Shown here in pieces: positions 9,395-16,829 of a stretch of DNA of 64,000 bases. The notes beneath the pieces were generated by a model. The model had not been told where the DNA came from. It saw only the letters and a program-made list of their open reading frames with translations, and did not search any database. The stretch covers positions 554,733 through 618,732 of the forward strand of contig NZ_JTDW01000001.1 of the NCBI RefSeq assembly GCF_000943565.1, in the 5' to 3' direction. This DNA comes from Neotamlana sedimentorum. GTDB lineage: Bacteria > Bacteroidota > Bacteroidia > Flavobacteriales > Flavobacteriaceae. The number at the start of each line of letters is the position of its first letter. The stretch's first letter is position 1. The translations under genes and the position numbers were made by a program.

Positions 9395-10264
9395 ATGAAA
9401 TTAAAAAAAGGCTTCTTTTTAATGTTAGGATGTGTTTTGATGTTTGCTAAAATGCAATCGCAAGAGTATCAGCCAACAAAAAAAATATTATATAAGGTTG
9501 TAAATAACGATAGTCTTTATTTACATGTTTTTGAGTCGAAAATCACAAAAACGCCAACCGCAGCCATTGTGTTTTTCTTTGGTGGAGGTTGGGCAGGCGG
9601 AAATCCGAAGCAGTTTTATCAACAAAGTGACTATTTAGCCTCAAGAGGTATGTTAGCTATTTCGGCCGAGTATCGAGTAAAAAATGTACACGGCACCACA
9701 CCATTTGATGCGGTTGAAGATGCAAAATCTGCCATTCGTAAAGTGCGCGAGTTTGCACCTATTTTAGAAATTGATCCCAATAAAGTTGTAGCGGCAGGTG
9801 GTTCTGCAGGAGGGCATTTGGCTATTTGTACTGCGTTAATTGAGGGACTCGATAATCCAGATGAAAATCTTAACATTAGTTCTATCCCAAATGCGGTAAT
9901 TGGTTATAATCCGGTCTTCGATACTACCGAAAATGGCTACGGAGCTAAAAAAGTAGCGGGCAGAGAAACCGAAATTTCACCTTGCCATCAAGTTAAAAAA
10001 AACGCGCCTCCCATGTTGTTGTTTCATGGTAAAGAAGATAAAACAGTGCCCTTTGAAAATGCAAAACGTTTTAATAAGTTAATGAAAAAGGCTAAAAACG
10101 ATTCAAAATTACTCGCTTATAAAAATCAAGGCCACGGCTTTTTTAATGGTAGTTTCTTTAGAAAAAATAGCAACGATACTTTTTTTAACGAAACCATGTA
10201 TCAAACCGATTTATTTTTAATTAGACTTGGCTATATAAGCGGACAACCTCTGCTAAATAAATAA
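9395..10264 (+). CDS. Secreted alpha/beta-hydrolase carbohydrate esterase
   Basis: 289 residues with a signal peptide (cleavage near MQSQE). The alpha/beta-hydrolase layout is clear: an oxyanion loop FFGGGWAGG, a GGSAGGH nucleophile elbow with S137, and a C-terminal GHGFF His. The form resembles acetyl-xylan-type esterases of the BD-FAE/HGGGW group; the usual HGGGW reads FGGGW here. It sits 56 bp after the oxidoreductase gene and before a terminator at 10286-10319, so it closes unit 2. A second esterase in the window (19574) is a distant paralog. Likely function: removal of acetyl or other acyl groups that block glycosidases. Confidence 0.85.
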   Translation: MKLKKGFFLMLGCVLMFAKMQSQEYQPTKKILYKVVNNDSLYLHVFESKITKTPTAAIVFFFGGGWAGGNPKQFYQQSDYLASRGMLAISAEYRVKNVHGTTPFDAVEDAKSAIRKVREFAPILEIDPNKVVAAGGSAGGHLAICTALIEGLDNPDENLNISSIPNAVIGYNPVFDTTENGYGAKKVAGRETEISPCHQVKKNAPPMLLFHGKEDKTVPFENAKRFNKLMKKAKNDSKLLAYKNQGHGFFNGSFFRKNSNDTFFNETMYQTDLFLIRLGYISGQPLLNK

Positions 10265-10285
10265 GTTTATAATATTTTATTCGTG

Positions 10286-10319
10286 GCCTTACAGATTCGT
10301 TTTTGTGAGGCTTTTTTTT
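10286..10319 (+). terminator. Intrinsic terminator after unit 2
   Basis: A 7-bp stem GCCTTAC/GTGAGGC (10286-10292 with 10305-10311, one G-U pair) with a 12-base loop is followed by eight T residues. Confidence 0.75.
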
Positions 10320-10363
10320 GTTTTTTAACTAGATGTAATCATGCATATCCAGACAAAAGAGCT

Positions 10364-10423
10364 ATAATTTATAAATGAAGGTTAATGATTTATTATTGAA
10401 AACTACAAATTGCTTTAATATTG
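10364..10423 (+). promoter_or_regulatory. Operator/promoter 3
   Basis: Copy 1 ATAATTTATA (10364-10373, perfect to consensus) and copy 2 ATGATTTATT (10385-10394) are 21 bp apart. TAATATTG (10416-10423) sits 31 bp after the start of copy 2, and the ATG is at 10448. Confidence 0.75.
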
Positions 10424-10447
10424 TTCCAATAGTAATTCCAGTAATAT

Positions 10448-11332
10448 ATGTTAAAACAAATTAAATTTACAACGTATAAACAGGCGTTTTTAGCCATATT
10501 TTGCATGCTTGTTGTAGGTTCGATAGGTTTTGCTCAATCTATTCCTTATTCTAATGGTAGAATTGTTATTAGTTCAGATGGGAACGAACACGATCACGAC
10601 GATTGGGCTGCAACACCGTTATCTTTAGCGTTACTGGCCGCAAAAAACTTACAAGAAAACCTAACGGTTTATACTTTTAGCGATCATATTTGGGGCAGTA
10701 ATCATGACAAAAGTGATGGGGCAAAGCAAATGCGAATTAGTGCTTTAAAGGGAAAAAAAATCTATAAATTTAAATCTACAAAGTTTATCGAGGCCGTTAA
10801 AAAACCCGAAGAGGCAGTGCAGGCTATTAGTCAGCAAATAAACATCTCTCATAAAGGGAATCCGTTAACAATAATCGCAGCTGGTCCAATGGAAGTTGTA
10901 GGTAGAGCAATTAATGCATCAAATCCTGAAGCCTTAAAATTTGTTAGAATAATATCGCATTCTAATTGGAATAATCAACATTCCGATAAACCGTATAATT
11001 GGGAAGAACATTCGGGTTGGACATGGAATAAAATACGAACAAAATTTGAGCCTTATGGGTTAATTTGCGATAGAATCCTAGATCAAAATGGAGGAAAGGA
11101 TTATGAAGGTTTAAAAGCAGCAAAAGAAAAATACGATTGGATTAAAACCTCTACTCTAAATAAAAAATCGAAACAGCATAAAAAACAATTAAATTGGTTG
11201 TACCAACGTCAATTAACCTGTGTAAAAAAAGGCGAATTCGATCCATCTGATGCAGGTATGATAGTGTATTTACTTACCGGAAAACAAAAAACTGCTCCAA
11301 CAGATGTGAGAAATATTATAGAAAATCAATAA
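10448..11332 (+). CDS. Secreted nucleoside-hydrolase-like protein
   Basis: 294 residues with a signal peptide (cleavage near GFAQS). After it comes RIVISSDGNEHDHDDWAAT, which resembles the Asp-rich calcium-binding DxDxGxDD start of inosine-uridine nucleoside hydrolases, and later IIAAGPMEVVGRAI, like the family's L..GP motif. This group is close to the DUF1593/Sde182-type nucleoside-hydrolase-like proteins that are secreted by polysaccharide degraders. The first Asp cluster is altered (SSDGNEHDHDD), so ordinary nucleosidase activity is doubtful. It leads unit 3 with a T9SS beta-helix protein 52 bp downstream, so a role on the same polysaccharide, perhaps as an N- or O-glycosidic hydrolase, is an inference. 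Confidence 0.65.
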   Translation: MLKQIKFTTYKQAFLAIFCMLVVGSIGFAQSIPYSNGRIVISSDGNEHDHDDWAATPLSLALLAAKNLQENLTVYTFSDHIWGSNHDKSDGAKQMRISALKGKKIYKFKSTKFIEAVKKPEEAVQAISQQINISHKGNPLTIIAAGPMEVVGRAINASNPEALKFVRIISHSNWNNQHSDKPYNWEEHSGWTWNKIRTKFEPYGLICDRILDQNGGKDYEGLKAAKEKYDWIKTSTLNKKSKQHKKQLNWLYQRQLTCVKKGEFDPSDAGMIVYLLTGKQKTAPTDVRNIIENQ

Positions 11333-11384
11333 ACTAAATAAAAGGTTTAATTGTTCAGCAATTTTAACCTAATACCAACTAATT

Positions 11385-13433
11385 ATGAAAAAAAACTACA
11401 CCACAACTAAAATAGTTTTTATAGCTATTTTAACCATGTTTATAACAAAAATACAAGCACAGACAGTAACAGTAAGTTCTCTAGAAGATTTATTGCCATA
11501 TTTAAATCAAGATAATGTTGATGTTAAGTTAGCTCCTGGAACTTATAATATTGAAACTTCCGATGTGACTGCAGGAACTTTTTCCAATCCACTATTTCTC
11601 TTTGAAGGTTCTAATAATGTTTTCGATTTTACAGATGTTACTATTAACATAAATACGGATGTTTTAACAGCATTTGGAAAAGTAGATGTAAACGAAATAC
11701 AAATTTTAGGAAATAATAATACACTAAAAAATCTTACGCTCGAAGATATAGGTACTACCGCTCCATCAAGTAGAGCGCAATCTATCGTTATGGATGGACG
11801 TGATAATAAAATTGAAGGATTTAATTTAACTATTCGAGGTTCTTACCCTTACGGTTATGGTGATGCTTTTGGTAAAGGCGGCGGTTCGGTAATAGGGCAT
11901 CGTAAACATTCAGGTGTTTTAATTCGAGGATTAAGAAATCATTTAAAAGATTGTAATATTATTTCCCGATCGTATGGGCATATTGTATTTATGCAAGCCG
12001 CAAGTTATCCTACTATTGAAGGCTGCTATATAGAAGGAGAAATGCGAAGTACAGACGATATGTTGTTAGAAGAAGGTACGGGTTCACCTGCCGATAATGT
12101 AGATTTTCAAACGGTTTGGGGTTACAGGCTTCCTGCTGGATATATGATGAGCCTGCAAGAAGGAGGAATAAGAGCCTATAATGCAGGAACAACCTATATT
12201 GACGGCGTAGAAATTGAGCGCGGCACAGATAATCCAACAATTTTAAATTGTACAGTTAAAAATGCAAGAACAGGAGTAACCCTCGCACACGCTACAGGAA
12301 CTAAAAGGGTAGATGGTGTAACGCTCTTAGGGTGCGAACAAGGGTTTTCAATAGGAAGTGGAACCATTTCTAATAGTAGTGGCGATGCTCAATATGGGCC
12401 ACTTTTAACTTTTGCATATTCTAGCGATTCTAATACAACAGCGCATATTACCGTTTTGCCAACAACCAATCATTATAATGGTAGCGGAACTTTAGCCTAT
12501 ATAGGAGGCAGCGGGCATAATATAACGCTTGAAGGCGGAGATCCAGATTCTAATTTAAGAATTCAAGTTGGTGGTGAAAAAAATAATGTGCGTTTATTAG
12601 GCGTTACATCGAGTCAAAACCCGTTAACGGCATCTAATTTAACCTTTAATAATTTAACAGATATCCCCGTAAGTTTAAGTGATATGAGTACTCATGTGTC
12701 GGGAGAATCTTGTGGTGAAATTACAGATGATGGCTCTGGTAATACTATGGTAAACTGTGGTGAGGCTGTACCATTTCCAAACCCAAGTGCCATTTATTTA
12801 ATTAATAACCCACGATGGAATGCACGATTAGGAGCAAATGGCGGTCACGAACTTATAATGTTAGCCGAAACAGAAACAAACGTAACTGCACAATGGAAAT
12901 TTACTCCTGTTCAAGGTGAATCTGGTTATTATTATATCGATTGTATAGGAGGCGACACTAAGCCCAGAATTTCTGCAGATAATACTGCGGTTACAATTAT
13001 GCAACCTGATACTTATACCGACGATTCGGCAAAATGGCGTTTAGATTTATATGAAGGTGTGCTATTTCATATTACAAATAAAAACAATAGGCGTTTAAGA
13101 GGCTTTGATACCCTTGTCGATGTGGTGTCTACCAGTAGTTCTGGTTCTTATACTAGGTTTTCTTTTACCGAAACCACTTTAAGTTCTAAAACTATTTTAT
13201 TTAATAATTTCATTTCGCTTTATCCTAATCCAGCAAAAGATGTTGTAAACATAAAAACAAGCCATAAAACGCTTACAGAAGTTTCTGTTTATAATATGCA
13301 GGGGCAACAAATTATTAATCAACGTTTTTATAATAATTTTAAAATTAACTTAAGTGAATTTACCTCTGGTATTTATGTTGTAAAACTAAAATCGGGTAAT
13401 AACGAGTTTGTTCAAAAAATAATTAAACAGTAA
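11385..13433 (+). CDS. Right-handed beta-helix enzyme with trefoil-like module and T9SS tail
   Basis: 682 residues. A signal peptide (cleavage near IQAQT) is followed by a beta-helix domain (~25-460) with the family motifs RGSYPYGYGDAFGKGG, RKHSG, YGHIVFMQ, EGEMRSTDDML and EGGIRAY. Residues ~470-600 form a separate module with QWKFTPV and RRLRGFD segments that look like a ricin-type beta-trefoil carbohydrate-binding domain. The last ~75 residues are a T9SS sorting domain (SLYPNPAKDVVNI, ending VQKIIKQ). The protein should therefore be outside the cell and is a candidate endo-acting enzyme. It is closest in this window to the proteins at 43954 and 45435. A strong terminator follows at 13460. 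Confidence 0.82.
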   Translation: MKKNYTTTKIVFIAILTMFITKIQAQTVTVSSLEDLLPYLNQDNVDVKLAPGTYNIETSDVTAGTFSNPLFLFEGSNNVFDFTDVTININTDVLTAFGKVDVNEIQILGNNNTLKNLTLEDIGTTAPSSRAQSIVMDGRDNKIEGFNLTIRGSYPYGYGDAFGKGGGSVIGHRKHSGVLIRGLRNHLKDCNIISRSYGHIVFMQAASYPTIEGCYIEGEMRSTDDMLLEEGTGSPADNVDFQTVWGYRLPAGYMMSLQEGGIRAYNAGTTYIDGVEIERGTDNPTILNCTVKNARTGVTLAHATGTKRVDGVTLLGCEQGFSIGSGTISNSSGDAQYGPLLTFAYSSDSNTTAHITVLPTTNHYNGSGTLAYIGGSGHNITLEGGDPDSNLRIQVGGEKNNVRLLGVTSSQNPLTASNLTFNNLTDIPVSLSDMSTHVSGESCGEITDDGSGNTMVNCGEAVPFPNPSAIYLINNPRWNARLGANGGHELIMLAETETNVTAQWKFTPVQGESGYYYIDCIGGDTKPRISADNTAVTIMQPDTYTDDSAKWRLDLYEGVLFHITNKNNRRLRGFDTLVDVVSTSSSGSYTRFSFTETTLSSKTILFNNFISLYPNPAKDVVNIKTSHKTLTEVSVYNMQGQQIINQRFYNNFKINLSEFTSGIYVVKLKSGNNEFVQKIIKQ

Positions 13434-13459
13434 TTTTTAATCCCTTTATTACTTTTAAG

Positions 13460-13492
13460 ACTTCAGTTTTTAAATAAAACTGAAGTTTTTTT
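13460..13492 (+). terminator. Intrinsic terminator after unit 3
   Basis: A perfect 11-bp stem ACTTCAGTTTT/AAAACTGAAGT (13460-13470 with 13476-13486) with a 5-base loop runs into seven T residues. Confidence 0.9.
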
Positions 13493-13521
13493 ATGAAATA
13501 ACCTAGCCGTATAAATGGGTT

Positions 13522-13581
13522 ATAATTTATAAGGCGCGACACATGGTTTATATAAAACTAATTTCATAATTTCTAATATTG
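13522..13581 (+). promoter_or_regulatory. Operator/promoter 4
   Basis: Copy 1 ATAATTTATA (13522-13531) and copy 2 ATGGTTTATA (13543-13552) are 21 bp apart. TAATATTG (13574-13581) lies 31 bp after the start of copy 2; the sulfatase ATG is at 13611. One of the clearest examples in the set. Confidence 0.78.
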
Positions 13582-13610
13582 TTTCAATTATAATATCCTA
13601 ACCTAACACA

Positions 13611-14993
13611 ATGAATTATAAAAATAAGGTGAAATATTTTACACCAATAGGAGCCATTTTATTATTAGTAATTTCCTGTAAAGATTCAAAAAATCAAACC
13701 ACAAAAGTTGTTACTGAATCTATAAAACCTAACATCATTTTAATTATGGCCGACGATTTGGGTTACGGCGAATTATCCTGCTACGGTAGCCCAAAGGTTA
13801 AAACACCTAATCTAGATAAATTAGCATCACAAGGTGTTAAGTTTTTAGATTTTCATGCTAACGGACCCGTTTGTAGCCCAACAAGAGCTGCGTTAATGAC
13901 AGGCAAATACCAGCAACGAACCGGTGTTGAAGGCGTTATTACAGCGGCCGATCATCGCGAAGTTGGCTTGAGTTTAAACGAGCTTACCATGGCAGAAGCT
14001 TTAAAAAACCAAGGATACACCACGGCCATGTATGGAAAATGGCATTTAGGTTATGCCGAACCTTATAATCCTATTTATCAAGGTTTCGATGATTTTCGAG
14101 GATTTGTTAGCGGAAACATCGATTACCATTCGCATATCGATCAAGCGGGTTATCTCGATTGGTGGGTTAACAATAAAGTTGAAGACGAGCCAGGTTACAC
14201 CACAGATTTAATTACAAAATATGCTTCAAAATTTATAAAAGAAAATAACTCTAAAAAAACAGGAAAACCTTTCTTTTTATACTTAGCACAAGAAGCGCCA
14301 CATTATCCTATTCAAGGTAGAAATGATAAGCCATTACGAAAAGAAGGCAGTGGTAAATTTATTAGAAAAGTACCTAAAGATAGCGTGCCAATTATTTATA
14401 CTGAAATGATTGAACTTATGGACGAAGGTATTGGCAATATAATGAAAACCCTTGATGCCGAAGGATTAAACGAAAACACAATTGTCGTTTTTTGTTCAGA
14501 TAATGGTCCTGCTGGAAAACGTGGTGATAGCGGTGGCTTAAGAGCTGCAAAAACATCCATTTACGAAGGTGGACATCGTGTGCCCGCAATTGTTCGCTAT
14601 CCTAAAAAAATAAAAGCCGGTTCTGTAAGTAATGAAACTGTTTTAACTATGGATTTACTTCCAACTTTTGTCGATTTCTCAGAGGCATCAACTACTATCG
14701 GAAATTTAGACGGTATAAGTATTAAAAATCATTTATTAAAAGCTGAAAGTTTGCCAAATCGCGATGTGTTTTGGAGTTTTAAAGGACGCTCTACAATTAG
14801 AAACGGCGCTTGGAAACTTCTTGAAATTCCGAATGATGATGGCATAGTTTATGAACTATATAATCTTGAAACAGATTTATCTGAAACCAAAAATGTCGCC
14901 TCCGAAAATCCAGATAAAGTGGAAGCTTTAAAGCAAAGATTAAGTGATTGGAAAACCAATGTAAGGCAAGGTGTAACTTCTGTTGCGCTGTAA
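13611..14993 (+). CDS. Formylglycine sulfatase, lipoprotein
   Basis: 460 residues. Lipobox LVISC23 predicts membrane anchoring. The N-terminal metal motif PNIILIMADDLGYG and the formylglycine motif C88-S-P-T-R92 followed by ALMTGKYQQRTG are intact, as are GKWHLG and SDNGPAGKRGDSGGLRAAK. The nucleophile cysteine is converted to formylglycine by a maturase that is not in this window. The length is normal for an arylsulfatase-type (S1) enzyme. It leads unit 4, 18 bp before a second sulfatase of a different subtype, suggesting that different sulfate positions are handled in one operon. The exact sulfate position cannot be read from sequence. Confidence 0.92.
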   Translation: MNYKNKVKYFTPIGAILLLVISCKDSKNQTTKVVTESIKPNIILIMADDLGYGELSCYGSPKVKTPNLDKLASQGVKFLDFHANGPVCSPTRAALMTGKYQQRTGVEGVITAADHREVGLSLNELTMAEALKNQGYTTAMYGKWHLGYAEPYNPIYQGFDDFRGFVSGNIDYHSHIDQAGYLDWWVNNKVEDEPGYTTDLITKYASKFIKENNSKKTGKPFFLYLAQEAPHYPIQGRNDKPLRKEGSGKFIRKVPKDSVPIIYTEMIELMDEGIGNIMKTLDAEGLNENTIVVFCSDNGPAGKRGDSGGLRAAKTSIYEGGHRVPAIVRYPKKIKAGSVSNETVLTMDLLPTFVDFSEASTTIGNLDGISIKNHLLKAESLPNRDVFWSFKGRSTIRNGAWKLLEIPNDDGIVYELYNLETDLSETKNVASENPDKVEALKQRLSDWKTNVRQGVTSVAL

Positions 14994-15011
14994 ATTTTAA
15001 TTCAATAAAAC

Positions 15012-16805
15012 ATGTTAAGTAAACTAAATTTTGGTATCCTATTTATAACTTTTACTTGTCTTTTGTCAAATTCAATTTGGGCTCAAGACAAAGCACAAAA
15101 AAGACCACCAAACATCGTATTTGTTATTACCGACGATCAAGGTAAAGGCGATTTAGGCTGTGAAGGAAATCCATTTATAAAAACACCTAATATCGATAAG
15201 TTTTATTCGGATGCAGTTCGATTTAATAATTATCATGTATCCACTACCTGTGCGCCTACGCGAGGTTCCATAATGACAGGTCGGCACACCAACAGAGTTA
15301 ACGTGTTTCATACCATAACTGGGCGTTCCCTATTATTTGAAGATGAGGTTATATTACCACAAATATTGGCTCAAAACGGTTATGTTAACGGGATGTTTGG
15401 GAAGTGGCATTTAGGCGATAATTATCCGTACAGGCCAGAAGATCGCGGGTTTTCCGAAGTTGTTCGTCATGGTGGAGGTGGTATTACTCAAGGGCCAGAT
15501 TATTGGGGTAACGACTATTTTGATGATACTTATTGGCACAACGGTAAAACCGAAAAATATAAAGGCTATTGCACAGATGTGTTTTTTAATGAAGCTATAA
15601 AATTTATCGGAACTAATAAGGATAGACCATTTTTCTGCTATATATCAACCAATGCGCCGCATGCACCTTATAATGTCGATGAAAAATATATAGATCTGTA
15701 TAAAAAAAATAAAAACATACCCGAACGTACCAAGCGTTTTTATGGCATGATAACCAATATTGATGAAAATTTTAAAGCTTTAGAAAACAAGTTGAAAGAA
15801 TTAAATATTGATGATAATACCATTGTAATTTTTACAACCGATAATGGAACTGCTGCAGGTAGAAAAGTATATAATGCAGGATTAAAAGGGGGTAAAGGTA
15901 GTGTTTACGATGGTGGTCATCGTGTGCCACTTTATGTGCGTTGGCCAAATGGAAAGCTTACTGGCGGTAAGGATATTGATAATTTGGTAGCGCATTACGA
16001 TTTGCTTCCAACCTTTGTAGATTTACTCGATTTAAATTTCAATCCGGTAAAACCACTAGACGGGAAAAGCTTAAAGCCGCTTTTATATAACGAAAATCAA
16101 GATTGGGAGAATCGTATTTTATATATGGACACCCAAAGAAAGCAAAATCTAATAAAATATAAAGCCTACACCGTAATGGATAATAACTGGCGATTAGTTA
16201 ACGGTACAGAGTTGTATGATATCAATACCGATTTGGGTCAAGAACATAACGTTATAAATAAACATCCCGAAGTAACAATGCGCTTAAAAGAAGGCTACGA
16301 AAAATGGTGGCAATCTATCATGTCTGAAAATCCAAATGAAAGATACGCTTATATAAAAGTTGGATCGCCTAAAGAAAACCCAAGTCGTATTTCTTCTCAC
16401 GATATGCTAACTGGTAAATTTGGCCACATGTGGCATCAATATGGCGCAGTTACAGCAGCCCAAGCAACCGGACGCTGGAAAATAGAATTTGTTGAAGATG
16501 GCGAATATAAAATAGCATTAAGACGTTTTCCTAGAGAAAGCAAATTACCAATTAATGCAGTATTTCCAGCGGTTGAGAAAAGCATTGAGTTTGATAGAAC
16601 CATGCCTGCGAGCAAGAAAAATGATTTTACCGAAGCCTTTTTATATGTCGCGAACATACAAGGTGAACATAAAATTGAAAAAAATCAAGAAGAGGTTACT
16701 TTTACTGGTTATGTTCCTGCAGGAAAATACGATATGGAAGCACAACTTATCGATGCACAAAATCGTGTGCATCCAGCCTATTACATTTATGTCGAAAAAA
16801 TTTAA
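15012..16805 (+). CDS. Formylglycine sulfatase with C-terminal beta-rich domain
   Basis: 597 residues with a signal peptide (cleavage near SIWAQ) instead of a lipobox. The sulfatase core has VFVITDDQGKGD, C80-A-P-T-R84 and FGKWHLGDNYPYRPEDRG. From ~residue 455 there is an extra ~140-residue region (GRWKIEFVEDGEYKIALRRF, YVPAGKYDMEAQL) with the look of a beta-sandwich, absent from the shorter sulfatases here. The sulfatase at 48334 has the same architecture and shares VFHTI.GRSL-type segments, so the two are paralogs. It lies 18 bp after the first sulfatase of unit 4 and 24 bp before the heparinase-type lyase, implying co-transcription. Confidence 0.92.
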   Translation: MLSKLNFGILFITFTCLLSNSIWAQDKAQKRPPNIVFVITDDQGKGDLGCEGNPFIKTPNIDKFYSDAVRFNNYHVSTTCAPTRGSIMTGRHTNRVNVFHTITGRSLLFEDEVILPQILAQNGYVNGMFGKWHLGDNYPYRPEDRGFSEVVRHGGGGITQGPDYWGNDYFDDTYWHNGKTEKYKGYCTDVFFNEAIKFIGTNKDRPFFCYISTNAPHAPYNVDEKYIDLYKKNKNIPERTKRFYGMITNIDENFKALENKLKELNIDDNTIVIFTTDNGTAAGRKVYNAGLKGGKGSVYDGGHRVPLYVRWPNGKLTGGKDIDNLVAHYDLLPTFVDLLDLNFNPVKPLDGKSLKPLLYNENQDWENRILYMDTQRKQNLIKYKAYTVMDNNWRLVNGTELYDINTDLGQEHNVINKHPEVTMRLKEGYEKWWQSIMSENPNERYAYIKVGSPKENPSRISSHDMLTGKFGHMWHQYGAVTAAQATGRWKIEFVEDGEYKIALRRFPRESKLPINAVFPAVEKSIEFDRTMPASKKNDFTEAFLYVANIQGEHKIEKNQEEVTFTGYVPAGKYDMEAQLIDAQNRVHPAYYIYVEKI

Positions 16806-16829
16806 CCAACATTTATAAATAAACTACTA

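Noticed and set aside
16555..16818. Plus-strand ORF overlapping the sulfatase end at 16805
   Set aside because: It is in a different frame within a well-supported sulfatase and has low-complexity content.
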